Made by a program: the position numbers and the translations under genes
Part shown: positions 12,330-25,342 of the stretch, in pieces
Position numbering within the stretch: position 1 is the first letter of the stretch
Layout: the number at the start of each line of letters is the position of its first letter
Notes under the pieces: generated by a model
Database searches by the model: none
What the model saw: only the letters and a program-made list of their open reading frames with translations
Told to the model about the DNA's origin: nothing
Source of the DNA: Hypoxylon rubiginosum
Lineage: Eukaryota > Ascomycota > Sordariomycetes > Xylariales > Hypoxylaceae
Direction: 5' to 3'
NCBI GenBank assembly: GCA_902806565.1
Contig: CADCXA010000006.1
Span: 2,604,001 to 2,668,000 of the forward strand
Length of the DNA: 64,000 nt

Positions 12330-15182
12330 TTAGTTCGCCGGTGTTCCAGCGCCATTCCCCTGGATCAAGGTCTCGAGCTCCCAAGGACTCAGCGTGCTCC
12401 TCCGGCGCGAGGCCACCTTGCTCGTGCGGCGCTCCCCGCGATCGCGCCGCCGCTTCACATTCTTGAGGCCGTCGTTTTGCTGCTGCTGCTGTTGCCGCTC
12501 TCCGTCGTCGATGGATCTGGCTAGCTCTTCCGTGGCTTCGTCCTTCTCCCCAGCCGGTATCTGCGCTTCTAGCTGGACCGGCGCCGGACCCTGCAGAGCT
12601 GGTGGTGGCAGGTCTCTCTTGATAGGATCCACCGAGGCGTAAAGATCCTCGTCGTGTCTGCTGACCTTCGTCTCGGCCGCCGCCGTTGCTTTGCGGTCCT
12701 CGGGTGGCGAACCGGAAGTAGTGTTGGTAGGGGCTAATAACGTGGTGTTTGGTGCTCGGCGGCCGTTTCGCACGGCTCTGAGCTTCGCTCTTACGCGCGC
12801 GGCATCCGCCTCGCGCTCCGACGCGGCTAGCTTTGCAGCGATAGTAGCCATGGTCAGGGGGCTTTGCGGAGGTGGGTTGTTATTGTTAGGACGGGGAAGA
12901 CGAGAGGAGTTTGATACTGCAGCCTGGTTGGTAGTGCGGATTGGTGAGCGGGGACGCGGTATTGATGGTTGCTGTGATGCCGTAGCGGTGGTTTGTTTTA
13001 AGGAGGAGGAAGATGTAGGCCGGGACTGCGTAGCGGACACGGGAGCTTGGCCACGGGACGTAGATGTAGATGAGGTCTGATGAGGAGAGGATAGGTTCGT
13101 CGGGGATGAGGCCGGCCGCTTGATATCATTTATCAATGGATCCGGAGATTCTCTTGATGATTGTGGCCTCCTAGACTTAAGAGTCTGCGTCTTACTTCCA
13201 GGCTCCGGCTGGGATTTGGTCTGCGCTTGCTGGTCTAAGCTTGAAGTCGGCTTAGAGAAGAGTTTGCGAGAGGGATTCGACTGTGAGGGTCTTTCGCCTG
13301 ACCTGCCGAATAAGGGACTATCGTACGAAGCAGTCGAGCTTGGTCTATTTTGTTGGTCTTGCCATTGTGGTGAGCGCTTCGGCGGGCCTGTCTTCTGTTG
13401 TTTAGGAGACTGATTAAGTCTAATGACGTGCGGAGGTGGCGTAGGCGCCCTCTCTTCCTCCCCTGCTGCTAGATCCCGCGTGTTCTCCTCCATAATAGTC
13501 GTAAAATCACCGAGTCGCTTACGATACGCATGTTCATCATTTTCGCGTATGGTTACTCCTCTGTTGCCCGACGAAAATGAGTCTTTAAGCGGGCTGATCT
13601 TGGGTGGCACTGGAAGGGGAGGTGAGTCCATCGACGTCGAGTACGTAGATTCCTGGAGCACCTGGACGTTTGGTTCCTCGGCGTCGAGCTCGTCTATATC
13701 GATGTCATCGTCCTGGAAGATGCTACTAGAATCCGAGTCTAGATCGTCATTCTCTTCGACTTCGTAGCCGGGTGCCGGGACTAAGTGGAGCGACTCGACA
13801 GGGCTTGGAGATCGAGGCCGATGTGGCTCTGGCTCTAGCTCCTCCCGTTCGCGCAATTCCATTGCTTGGTATCCGTCGTTCTCTTCCTGCTCCTCTTCCT
13901 CTTCTTCCCGAATGCCAGAAAGTCTCATCGGGATTGGGACGACATCCGAGGTCTCCTCGACATCCCTGACTCTAACAGGGCTAAGTCTTAGACCCATCTG
14001 TAGGTCCTCTATATCGACCGACTTGCCGCTCGAGACCATTCGCTTCCGCCAGCCGTCGATCATGTGCACGGCATCCTTCCAGCGGGACTCCATGGTCTCG
14101 AGCCCAGCGCGCAGGCGGTTGATGGCTTCCTCGCGCACCTCGACTTCTTCGATGGGCACGAAGGAGGGGTTGGTGAGTATCGTCCTAAGATGCTCCATGA
14201 TCACCTCCAGCTCGGCTGCGAGTTCGTCCGCGCTCTTTTGAGGCGCCGTTACCACCATATCCTCGTTGGCGCCGTCCAGATGGTGGCTAACATGTCCTCC
14301 ATCCACGCTCTCTGCACCCCGCTCCAGCCCGCTCATATCGCGCAGTGCGTCGACCGTGCGCCTGAACAGGGCCAGCAGGCCTTCGTTTTCCTCGCTTAGG
14401 CCCCTAGCCAGCTGGGTAAGAAACTCGTTGGTCTCCAGTCGCAGGCTGTAGCCTTCTTCCTGCGTCGCGCCAGCGGGTAAGCCATGCTCGTCGCCGCCGA
14501 CTTCACCGGTAACGCTGATGCACAGCACATCCCTACTTCTATTGCCACCCCTGACGCGGCTGGCGTCCGTGACGGCCTTCTTCAAGCTGTCGATCTGACG
14601 ATCACGCTTGCGGATCTCGTTGGCGCACGCGGCCCGCGCCTGGGCCAGCAGGGTCTTGGTCTTTATGGCCTCATCCTTTAGGCGGTGGTTATTTTGCTCG
14701 GCGGTCTTGAGCTGGGTGCGCAATGTTCGTTCGGTGGTCTCCGAGATATCAAGCTTGCGCTGCGTGTCGGCTAGCTTCTCTGTCTGCCTCGCGAACTCGG
14801 TCATCTGGCGCTGCGAGTCGGCTCGTAGAGTACGGAGAGTTGTCGAGAGAGACTCGCGGTTCTCAGCATCGCGCTGTTCCGCTTCCTATCAGCTCCTGAT
14901 CCAATAATATTTACTTTCCGTTTCCCCTTCTTGTCACAGGAATTGTTGTGTTGAAGATCCGCGTACAGCTGTGGAAACACAGAAAAGGGAAATACATACA
15001 TCACGCCGTAGAATTAGATCGTTGATTACGCTCATGACTTTTCCCATTGTGGCTTGCAACCCGCCATTGGCGACCTCGGGATCTGCGAAGTCGATATTAT
15101 GACCATCGCGCAATAGGCCGCGCGAGAGCAGCTGGTTATTGATGTACAGCGACGCTGTTCGGAGGTTATCGGGGTCGGCCAT
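12330..15182 (-). CDS. TINA / Msd1 / SSX2IP-like spindle-pole coiled-coil protein
   Basis: Two exons on the minus strand (15182-15000 and 14885-12330, phase 0) encode 912 aa. The start begins MADPDNLRTASLYINNQLL, which I recognise as the N-terminus of fungal NIMA-interactive protein (Aspergillus TINA), related to fission-yeast Msd1 and animal SSX2IP, which anchor microtubules at the spindle pole. Residues 1-60 form the conserved globular start. Residues 62-190 are a long coiled coil (RQMTEFARQTEKLADTQRKL and so on). A second conserved helical block lies near 290-370 (LTNPSFVPIEEVEVREEAI, KDAVHMIDGWRKRM, RLSPVRVRDV). The rest is disordered, Ser/Pro-rich and acidic, with a Q6 run (CAG repeat) near the C-terminus. 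The family assignment is from memory of the N-terminal and mid-protein motifs. The stop is followed by ATG-poor DNA shared with the convergent F-box gene. Confidence 0.72.
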
Positions 15183-16360
15183 TTTGATTTTTCGTCTCCT
15201 TTTGTCTTGTCACCTTTTTTTATTTCTTTTCTTTTCTTCAATCGCGTCCCTTTAAATATTTTCTTTTTTTGGCTCGTCTAGCCTTCGCTCTCGTCGTCCG
15301 CAATAGATCGAGTCCGGTTTAGGATTGCGAGATGATGCGGGTTGATAACGAGAGATGTATCAATGGGTATTGGCGCTGTCGGCATTGGCTTCGGGGCGTT
15401 TGCGCGTTGCTACGTATGTATTGTACTGCCTTTGTTAATTTGTCGTGTACTTCTTTTTCTGTCTCTCTCTTCTTGATTTGATTGTGAAGCTAAATTGCAG
15501 CTACACGCGACCAAGAGTCCTAACCAGAAGAGAAACAGCTACGTCGTATGTTTTCCTGTTTCCTGTTTCCTGTATACCTGTCAGTTTATTAGTATGTTCA
15601 GTGTCGTATTGGAATGTTTTCTTTGCAATGCGTCGTTGCTATGCGGGGTATCCAAAAGTAAACAAAACCTTTTCCTTATCCTCCCCACTCCCCACGCCCA
15701 AAGCGCCCGATGTCACCGACAGGGATCATCAATTTTGGCGTCAAGTCACAACTCAGTTCCGGACCCACAATCCCGTCTTCTCTTCACGTGTAAGCTCCCT
15801 ATTGACCACCATTTTCTTGACCGCATGTGCGTCTATCTTATTTGCATATTGTCACATTTTCTTCTTCTTTCCTTTCCTGCCGTGACCGCTATCCTCGCCT
15901 TGACCGGTAGTGCTGTCCCTTGCAGCTATGTTGGTATGTTGGGTGAAAGATTGGATCGTGACGTGAGTGCTTATTTTCTCCACGCCACTTCTATTCCTAC
16001 AAGGCAATGCCCGAAGATGCCGCAGTCGTCCTCGTCGTCGTCAGCTAAGAGTATCGTCGTGACAACTTGACTCCAGCAGCCGGCGCTTGCGTGCTCAAAA
16101 GACAGGTATTGCATGCCGTCAATCCCATTTTGCTATTGGCTTACCAAACTTGCATCCCCTCACACATCTTCTTATACCCACTATCCACTACTTCCATAAA
16201 CCTATGCTCGCTTGCTCATTCATTGTTCTTTGGTTCCATGCTTCAACCCCATCTATTCACTCCTCTCGAGGACTTCCCTCTTCGTTCAAGTCGTTGCTTT
16301 CGTAGAATAACGCCGCTTGTATGCAATCTACCTCCTTTTTCAAGTACTGGCCTAGGCTTT
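15183..16360. other. Intergenic region between psd2 end and tinA-like start
   Basis: This 1.2-kb stretch holds the promoter and leader of the minus-strand coiled-coil gene (15183 up to about 15450) and the 3' flank of psd2. Frames of 146-199 codons on the plus strand run through T-rich, low-complexity DNA with no recognisable product. Confidence 0.5.
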
Positions 16361-19300
16361 TTACGAGATATGTACATCGTCCGAGGTCTGGAGACCGCCA
16401 CGGATGCGGCGGTTCGCATCCACCTTTTCTGCTTCTGTGACGTCTTTCTCGTCTTTCCGCATATCAGGTGCAAACTGCGTTATCTGTGGCGAGTGGCCAA
16501 TCGACATGCCTGCTCGGATCTGTATAATATGTCAGTTCTCTACGGTTTAAGTATTCCTCCATACAACGGGGGTGTAATCATACCAGCATCTCCAGGGCAC
16601 TGCTTGAATTGTCGACAAGGTCGTCGTCAAACATCATCTTGCCAGGCTCAAATAGCGTCACGATAGTACTGCCGCCGAATTTGAAATACCCGAGCTCCTC
16701 CGCTCGCTTCACTTCGTCCCCCTCGTTTCGCGTGATTACCGTGCTACCGACCATCATGGCGCCCACGCAAACCACCATCACTCGGCCATACAGCTCCGTG
16801 TCGATGGGACACAAGACGCGAACGTTTTCGCCGTACACATCTAGCGCCGAACGGATTGCCATCGGGTTAACAGTGTAGTACTCGCCCGCAATAAGCTTGG
16901 GCTTCCGGAGAATGCCGTCTACCGGGATGTGGAAGCGATGGTAGTCCTGCGGAGCCAGACGGAAGATGCCCAGTGCGCCGCCTTCGTAGCGCTTTGCGTC
17001 TTCGGGGTATGCGTCGCCTAGAAGTCGTTTAATAGAGAACTCTCGGCCCTTGACCCAAATATTTGTTGCCGAGTCGATCGTGTTGAAGACCACAGACCGG
17101 CAATCGGCAGGCGACACAATGATGTGGGGGTTGTCCGGGGCTGAGCAGGGTCGAGCATCGGGTTTGAGGGCACGGTAGAAGAATTCGTTGAAGTTCTTGA
17201 ATTCCTCAACGGGAAGCAGAACCTCAGACATGTCTAACTGGTGGAACGAGACGAACGGCAAGATCTGAGACTTGGAAGCAGGATCGTCGTATTTCTTACC
17301 CTGCTTGATGCTGAGACTCCTGAGAAGCTTTCGGACTGCGGAAATGTTAGTCAAGGATCTCTGCTCTGGTACACATAATCAAATGTCCACTCACTTCTCT
17401 TGTTCTCCATGTCCTTCGATTTCAAACCCTTGTATAACAACCGAATTCCAAGTCGGACATAGACACTCATCTTTTCCTCGTTAATCTGCCCGGTCATGCG
17501 ATCCTGCACCAGGATATTGGCCGAGTTGGCACCAAGCTTATAACCACCGTAGGAAATTTTGGTGATGACTTTCGAATACCATTTCCTCTGCGCTTGACTG
17601 GCCGTGACGAACCCGCTCATCATGAGCGAATTGACTTGGCGCCAGTCCTGGCTGGCACACGTAGCAATGTGTGTGATTATATCTGCATCCTTCCGTTTAT
17701 TAAGCCGAGGCTGATGGCAGATTGGACACTCCCGTATCTCGACCACATGCTCTTCACCACGGTCAATGTTAAGATCATCTTTGTCTAACGCATCGCCCTC
17801 TTCCCCAGGGGTGCTGAGGTCGGGGACAACAATGGTCGACGTTCCAGATTGTGTTCCCTGGACGCTCGAGTCTTCAGCGCTGAGCATAAAGGAACCTTCC
17901 TCCGAAGGCGTAACACTACTGCTCCGACTTGTCGGGTTCAACATGTTTTTCACCTTTTCCGCGTCTGGAAGCATATTCTTCAGCCTATCCGTCACCGCGG
18001 CCGGCTTGGTCTTGGCATCTAGCTGGTCCTCTAGACAGACGACAGCCTCATCCATGGTGAGCTCCTGCTCGCCATTTACTGCCTTGTGCGGGAATCGCTG
18101 GAAGAAGCTGTCGATAGTTGACTCGCGCAGAGTAGAGCCAAGCGTATCAAGCATAGTAGTCAACTCGACTTTGCTAATCTCGCCACTTTCATCCGTGTCG
18201 TATTGCCGCAACATTGCCCGCCAGAATTGTTGCCTTAAAGCAGGATAAGGCATATACTTGGCGCGGATGGTCAACACCGGGCTGTGCTTGGCCTCCCATT
18301 TCTCCAGATTCTTCATTTTCAGCGGAATTGTGAAGACGTTGAAATCAGGATCGTCAAATTCGCTACCTTCACCGTTTCCGTTTCCGTTCCCATTTCCGTT
18401 CCCACTCCCACTGTTGAGGTTTGGCATCTGGTCCGGCGTAAGCAGCCCAGGGTTGGGAGCTGATGTAGGAGCAGCCTTCAGGTCACTCTGTCCCTCGGGC
18501 TGTGATGTCGAAGTCACACTAGGGTTTTTGGGCAGTCCGGGCCTGCCCTTGTTTAAGCTCTGGGCTGAGGATGATCTAGACATGCCTAATCTTGCGAGCC
18601 GGGATTTCTGTACTGGCACATACTCAGCCGGCTCTTTCAGGTCATATAATCCAGTCTCGGGGTTGGCTTTAGGGCTTTTCTCAATTAGCTCTTGCAGGGG
18701 AAACGAGGTTGAGGCAATAAAATCGTTCCCAGAATATTTATCACGGTCGATAACTGCGAAACCGAAGGAATATGCTTGCTCGTGGCTCAGGACGTGGAAT
18801 AACATCTTCTCATTGAATACTGGGTTCAGATTATGACGAACAACTCGCGTGCGATAAGTCCTTTTGCCCAAGGATGCCACGACAAAAGGGTCCATATCGA
18901 AGCTGGTTTTGGTGAAGTTTGACTCGGGCGGGAGATCGGTTATGTTGGAGATTTCCAGGAATACTAAGCCGACCACATCACTGCCGCCGTTCACAAATTC
19001 ATAGGGGTTTTGTCTCCTCTTGCGCTTCAGACCTTTGATTCTGAGCTTCCTCTTCCTTTTCTCAATAGCCTCAGGCTTGGTCGGATCTTCGTCTTCAGGG
19101 GTTTCGTCCTCGTCAAGGATCTCGTCATCGTCATCGTCGTCGTCCTGAGATCCATCGGTATTGCTTTGACTCGGCTGGGGGGACGGGGTTGAACCTGACT
19201 TAGATACCGCGGTCGGACCAAGCATGGGCGTCATGTTGGGCGTAGCATTCCGGGATGTAGTTTCAGATACGGACGAAGCTAGAGAGCGCAGCTTTTCTAA

Positions 19301-19996
19301 TATCTCCGGGTCTGTCGCATCCTTGTTTGTTGAATCGAACAAGGTACACTGGAGCAAGACCTCGCCCGAGACGACACTAGACTTCTTGCCAGGTCTCTTA
19401 CTCTTCAAAGGATACCACGTTGCATCTTGTGCGGTCTTTTCGTTGGAAAAGATCTCTTCGAGGGCTAGATCGAACTCGCCGAGGTAGTCTTTGCTAAATC
19501 GATCCTTGTCCCAGCAGATACAGTCGAGAAGTAGGTTGTCGACGCCGGTAATGGGCACGGTACAGACGACATTCCACTCAGGGTTCAACGACTTCGGGAC
19601 GTGGTGGGTAATGAATTTGGTTTCACCGCAGGCCAGTTGAAGATACTAGAAACAGCAGATGTCAGCTAACTCTGCGTATACTTTCGACACAAAAGACTAG
19701 AATTGACGTACAGGATCAGACGTGCCTCCACGATCTTTTGCAGCTAGGTTCCTGGCCTGAATCAAGTAGGTTAGAAGGTATGGTCAAAACAAATGGCCGA
19801 TTGGATATATGGATCAATTGATTGGCCTTACTCGGATCACAACAATCTTCAACACCAACCCCGTATCCCTCCGACCCTCCGAAAGATTGGAATCGACCTT
19901 AGACGGCATAGGACTACTACTTCGACTATTGGCGGTAGAATTGGTGGTTGAGCTAGAAGTGTAGGTTTTCAGTCGTTGAGGTATGATGCGAACCAT
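16361..19996 (-). CDS. psd2: Phosphatidylserine decarboxylase, Psd2 type (C2-EF hand-decarboxylase)
   Basis: Five exons on the minus strand: 19996-19832, 19756-19712, 19645-17395, 17335-16584 and 16519-16361 (1123 aa). The enzyme converts phosphatidylserine to phosphatidylethanolamine, in the endosome/Golgi system for this class. A C2 domain spans about 46-165 and a second about 289-410 (DPFVVASLGKRTYRTRVVRH). An EF-hand loop, DTDESGEISKVE, lies near 553, and a CPICHQ...HIATC zinc-knuckle-like segment near 711. The catalytic domain fills the C-terminal 300 residues, with SPADCR, DYHRFHIPVDG and the self-cleavage motif GGST at 1041-1044, so Ser1043 should become the pyruvoyl cofactor of an 81-residue alpha chain. 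GGST rather than LGST is usual for Psd2-type enzymes. A Gly-Asn hexanucleotide repeat lies between the second C2 domain and the EF hand. All junctions keep frame. The start at 19996 precedes a Ser/Thr-rich leader and is the first ATG. Confidence 0.93.
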
Positions 19997-22140
19997 GATG
20001 GAGGGATTCGGGAGAGAGCCGAGCTAAGTATGGCGAAGGGTGCAAATAGGAAGTTTTAGTTCCAGGGAACAGGACGAGAAGGCAGCAAACGTTGGCGACG
20101 CTATGCTAGAGGCCCGTCTTGGAAATTCTTGGTATGGTCACAGGTTCCTGGTTACTGGTCACCCCCCTTTGGACCCCTTGAGGCGGCTCGAAATGGTTGA
20201 CCGGACTGTAGCGCTAGACAAGATATGATGTCAAAGGGGGCTAACGAGTCCGGATGTGAATAAGCTACCTACCTAGGTAAGAGGTAGGTAGGCCAGGTAG
20301 GCATACACAAACGACAAGATAGAGCGGAGAAGTGAATCAAGTAACCACTTTCAACCTTTAAGAAATACTTGACTTATTGTTATTTATGAGGATGATGAGT
20401 TTTCGGGAGTAAGGCTTCGTATGTCGTATGTGCATGTAGCTAGCACGAACACAATACGAAGGAAAAGGAAACGGACTCCAGACACTTTTGAAGCTGAAAT
20501 GCCAAGTTTTGCTGTTGGAGGACTGGTACAGTGGACACTAGAGGGGCAGCTTAGTCCTTGGCTGAGTTGTGGGTCGGGGCGGTCGGCGGTCGGGCTGATA
20601 AATATAAGTACATATATCTAATGTATACGTACGGACCTGTAAAGGCCTGTATTGTAGGTACACACGCCTCTGGGTACTTGGACGTCTCGTACCAACACCT
20701 GTGCTTACAGGTCAAAAAGTCTGGAGTCCTTCATCCTTCCACCCCGCCTTCACTGCGTTCACTGCCCTCACAGTGCACAGGCATCAAGCTTTATACAATT
20801 CCCCTAAAATAGAATCAGATGGAAAATAAAAATAACTAAATCTACCTCAATTCTACAACTCTGCAACTTTACCCTATATAGAGGCAGACTAAAAAACCAG
20901 TAAAGCAATTCAACCTATAAATTAACACTCTATGCACGGAAACCCTTTGACAAAAGCTTTTTGTACTATAACACACTGTAATACACCGTAGGTACATACC
21001 TAGGCAATAGGTGAGTGGATATGGGGGAATATGACCCGAAAGTCTTCACAATTCGTTAGCTAGCCAGCTAGCCCGTGCTAACAATAGATTATGAAAAGCG
21101 AGTATAGCCAATACGATATCAAGTGGAAGGCAAGATATCAGACGAACGTACCGCAGTGGTAGGGCTGTGTCCGTTAGCTTGCAGGTTGACCATCATGATC
21201 GATGATCTCGCGTCCCAGCAGATCCCAACCGACAAAAGACATCAGACATCAGGGTGCCGCAGACTCCGTCATCGACAAGGGGAGGCGCACTTTAGGTAGT
21301 ACGGTATATCAAGAAACCCGAAACCCGGCTACGTACATATATAAAATGTATCTACCCGCTGAAAGGAGGTATCTACCCGCACGAATCTACTGTCACATAC
21401 ATAGTACTGACAGGCTGACAACTCATGAAACAGATAATTCTCAGGGGTGAACTTACCAAGTCGCGGGGATCGGGATGTGCTACATACATGTATGTAATGT
21501 GTCTAGGCGGGAGTACGGTACCATAGTACGTCGAATAAGCTGATCTCTGCACGATTGCTTAAAAGTGTCCGGTCATGGGTAGAACAACCATTCCCGTCCT
21601 TCCTATTGGCTCGATCTTACGATTTGGGCAATGCCCCTTTTGCGTAGTCTGTACATACCTTTAGATAGTATGCGTTCTAGGTCAAACAACAGAACATTGG
21701 CAGATTGGGTAGAATGGATGAAGAAAATGGTATGGCAAAACTGCGTATATAATTCATTTCACATACCAGACACGGAATAAATACCTAGGTATCTACTTGG
21801 GTAGGTATATTATAACGGAGCCATAAAAAAATTAACGGGCGATGAAAAAGCATATAGAACAATATATATATATCTTGAAATTGTTTAATGATAATCATAA
21901 TATAGCTTGCCATATAATGTATCCCCCTCTTTATATCAATGTATTATCTAGATATATTCTATAATCTTCCCACCTTAAAAGAATCATGTTGTACTTAAAC
22001 TCCAAACACCTCTTCATCCTCGTACTTTCGCAATTCGGTATCGTGTAATCCCATTTCGCCATACGATGCTGGATGATAAAAAATTTGAAAGCAAAAAACG
22101 CCAGAATATGCAACACGTAGTATATGGGTAAGATATGCGT
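19997..22140. other. Intergenic region, no gene seen
   Basis: About 2.1 kb between the start of psd2 and the end of the HAD phosphatase gene (both minus strand). It is AT-rich in parts (20810-20950 and 21830-21990) and carries TACCTA/TAGGTA inverted clusters at 20265-20305 and 21780-21810. The first few hundred bases should include the psd2 promoter. No frame on either strand has a believable product. Confidence 0.55.
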
Positions 22141-23185
22141 TCAACCCTGAACTGTACCGACGGGAAACGCTTCTTCGATGGTTTCGACGCTTGGCGTCTT
22201 AAGCTCGGTGAAGGCTTCCGGCCACAAAAACATCTTCTCTTCCTTGGTGGGTGACATGACAACGTATCTCGGCACAGCATTTTTACTCGACACACGTCTC
22301 CACAGGTTGGCGCGGGGGTTGAATCGCGCCGGCAAGCCCTTGCCGGCCGTCTTCTTGTCATCCTCCTCCTTTATCTTCTCGATCTCGCGCTGGATGTCTG
22401 CGAACGTGTCGAAGGGGATGTACGGGATCTTGTGCTCGGTACAGTACTCCTCCAGTCGCAGACCTCGCCGGGCGAAGAGTACGTCAGCTTCGCGGGCTGC
22501 CGGCAAGTCCGACACGCCGTCTCCGATGAAGACAATCAGCGGGATAGAGCCGTCGTCACATGCCAGCTCGGCCTCCTTGCGGGCTTCCTGGACGGAAAGG
22601 GCCTTATCGTGACCAAGCTCAGTGTCGTGTCGCCAGATGGGCTTCCACTCCGACCCGTCGGCCGAGATATTAGCGTCGTTAGCGACGATGTCAATGTGGG
22701 ATGATGCCTCTTCGCCTAGGAACGTGTCGAGGACTCTGCGTAAGATGGGCTTGAGGCCTGCCGAAATGACGTTGAATGGGATGTTGTTGGCGATGCAGTA
22801 TTGGTGGAAGCTCTGGAAGTCCGGGTCGATCTCGAGTGTCTTCTCCATGACTTCGAATCCGTCTTCGAACGGCACATTTAAGGAACCCCACATTTCTTCC
22901 GACACATCTCTGAAAGAGCGGTCCCCGGTCTTGATCTGTTCATCTAGGATTTCTCTTCGCTTCGAACCGCAGCCGTGGTTGTCGAAAAGGACGTGGCCGG
23001 TATCTTGCATGAAAATCGTGCCATCAAAGTCTGATATCGTGTTAGTAGATGGTCTATCCCACCACTCAGTTAAAAGGTAGCATACCTGAAAAGCAGATAA
23101 TCTTCCTCTTATTCGCGGATCGAGTCTTGACATCACCGAGGTGTTTAATCTCGGGGACCGGACGCGGCGTAAGAGCGATAGGCAT
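22141..23185 (-). CDS. HAD-superfamily phosphatase (PHOSPHO/MtnX-like)
   Basis: Two exons on the minus strand (23185-23086 and 23030-22141) encode 329 aa beginning MPIALTPRPVPEIKHLGDV. The 55-nt intron falls just before the catalytic motif: CFS joined to DFDGTIF. Motif I DFDGT supplies the nucleophile Asp and the acid/base Asp, motif II is NVISAGL, and motif IV is GDGVSDLPAA, the Mg-binding acid cluster. The insert between motifs I and II is helical (DRSFRDVSEEMW, DPDFQSFHQYC), as in the HAD-IB subgroup that includes phosphoserine-phosphatase-like, PHOSPHO1-like and methylthio-sugar phosphate phosphatases. The substrate cannot be told from sequence. The region before the intron is also open in another frame with an ATG at 23250, but only the spliced frame gives the conserved start into motif I. 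Likely cytosolic; no signal peptide. Confidence 0.82.
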
Positions 23186-25342
23186 GTTGGATATAAAAGC
23201 GGCTTTGAGCGGAGTTGGTTCAAGGTATAATGTATCCACAAATAGAACAAGACTCTTCTTTTTATAAGTCTATAAGAGTCTATAAGGAGGCAATGATGGG
23301 ATAGATTGGGTTGTCTGACTAGTTATGATAATTTGGAACGAAGAAAAAAGGCAAAGTAGAATAGTGTGGGATCAAAAGACTTATATAACCAGGGAGCCAT
23401 CGTGGAGAAGCTAGAGCATGCACTTGAGGTAACGGTGTAACTCCTGATAACAAAGAGAGGAACCCTTCGTGATGACGAGACTAGCCAGGAGGCATAGTCA
23501 AAGAAGCTATCGTCATACCAGAGGCACGGCTTGGGTCCTACCTGCGACTCGGACAGGGGTTTCATGCAACCGCCGATTTGGAGTGCAGGTCCAGTTCGGC
23601 AAAAGAAAAGGGAAAAAAAAGGCATCGTCCAATCTCCATGCACACTGACATAGTCTAGAATGATCCTATCCCACCTATGTATCTTGGCGCCACCCGGCCC
23701 ACTCGGGCGATTTCAATTTTCTAGCCAAGCCATAGACCAACGGAGACCAGGGGCTGTGTAAAAATCGTAGACATCGTAGACTCTTACTATGCTGCTATGT
23801 ACACAAGCAGTCCGAGTTTGCAGTCCACCCACCCACTCTGCCACCCTGCCGCTTTGGGATTGTCGGCCCTGGGCTACGGGTCGAAGGCCCCAGTCTTTGT
23901 TATTCCGGATCGACCTTTAAACGTTGATCCCGGAGTCTAGATTTTCTTCTCGAGACTGGTGGCAAGCTCGCCAAATCGTGCAGGATGTTCGTTTAAAGTC
24001 GAGATTTTCGAAAACTCATGGAAACGTTTCACGCGAGTTTCTATCATCCTATCTAAGCAGCTTAGAAGGGCTACTCTCTGGGCCACTGGATAGGCTGACT
24101 AATTTCTGATATGAGATATTTATTCTCATCGAGCCGTTATAGGTTCCAGCACTAGTGTGTGATCACAGCCGGGCACATACAGCTTTAGGTCGCAGCCTTT
24201 AGGATGACTTCAGTTCCGATAAAGTCACGATGTTCGATTGCGATCCGGCTGCAAGGAGTAGGTTATGGGTTATGGGTTATGGGTTATGGGAAAGCGGTTG
24301 GAGAAGGGCCGAGCGAGGAGATGATGTCATGAGTCTCTTTCTGCTTGAATCCCACGATAAACTCGATAACTCGCAGGCTCTGTTACGCGTTCTGACTGGA
24401 CAATGCGAGACTAGCGCTGCAGAGATAACGGAAGTTGGTAGAAACCATTCATACCGGAAAGAGCTTAGTTCAAGGCATGATGAGATCGTCAGAGGCTCTT
24501 AGACCGACGCAACGTAAGCCTTGATAATGTAACCCCCTGACCCCTCTTTGAGCGGTGAATAAGAAGAGGGGGAAAAAGGGAGGAGGGGTTGAACACAAAA
24601 TCGCCATCGGAAAATTGAACTTCAGGCACATCCAGGCACGTGGGACTTCTACCATCATGCCATTTATTTTCTTATCACATACATATCCCTTTCGATGTTT
24701 CATTTAAAGCTGTTTTACAGCTAAAAACTAAAGGGCGTCATTATGCATCTGAACACGCCCCCAAACTGATAGTCTTAATAACACACATACCCTGAATACG
24801 AGTGATGTCAGATGCGTTAAATTGGTTTAAGAGTACATACCTACATATGTAGGTATACACAATGCGCATGATCACCTTGCATCGGCCCTACGTAAAGGGA
24901 ATGTACTCGGCGATGATATGCATTCCCTTATGACGGTCTAGATGTCGGAATTCCTATTATGGAAATGCCTATGGAATGCCATTAGACTGCAGCAGTCAAC
25001 GTCGAAATCTTCTACGTATTCTGGTGTTCTGATGTTCTGGTGTTCTGGTATTATGAATCGTGAGGTTGGTTGACGTCGTCTTTTGTTGCTCCGAGTGACA
25101 TTGCTCCGATCCAACACTAGTGACCCATAACCGATACCCGATACCCATACTATTGTCACGCAACATTGAAGGTATTCGTCGTATTCATAAATCACAACGA
25201 CCAAAAGTATTTCGGCACCCTCCCTCTTTTTCTTTTTCTTTGCCTTTGTGCCTCTCGTTATATTTTATTCAGAGCTTGACTACTAGCATCTTAACAGCTC
25301 TGATAAAAATTATCGACTAGTACCCCCCGAAATTTCTAATTT
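23186..25342. other. Intergenic region with a short tandem repeat
   Basis: About 2.2 kb without a supported gene. It contains four copies of the heptamer GGTTATG (24261-24288), an inverted TACCTACATATGTAGGTA cluster near 24837, and triple GTGTTCTGATGTTCTG-like repeats near 25022-25050. The promoter of the HAD gene should lie in the first few hundred bases. Confidence 0.5.
24261..24290. repeat. (GGTTATG)4 tandem repeat
   Basis: Four perfect copies of a 7-bp unit. It resembles a degenerate telomere repeat but has TTATGGG, not TTAGGG, so telomeric origin is not supported. Confidence 0.9.

Noticed and set aside
12394..14907. Long plus-strand open frames of 60-129 codons opposite the TINA-like gene
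   Set aside because: They are antisense shadows of the real minus-strand coding sequence and share its codon phase; their products are Ser/Arg/Leu-rich with no family resemblance.
22141..23250. 369-codon reading of the HAD gene starting at 23250
   Set aside because: Its first 75 residues come from a non-coding frame and read through the intron; the spliced start at 23185 gives the conserved lead into DFDGT.
24261..24290. Interstitial telomere
   Set aside because: The unit is TTATGGG rather than TTAGGG and only four copies are present.
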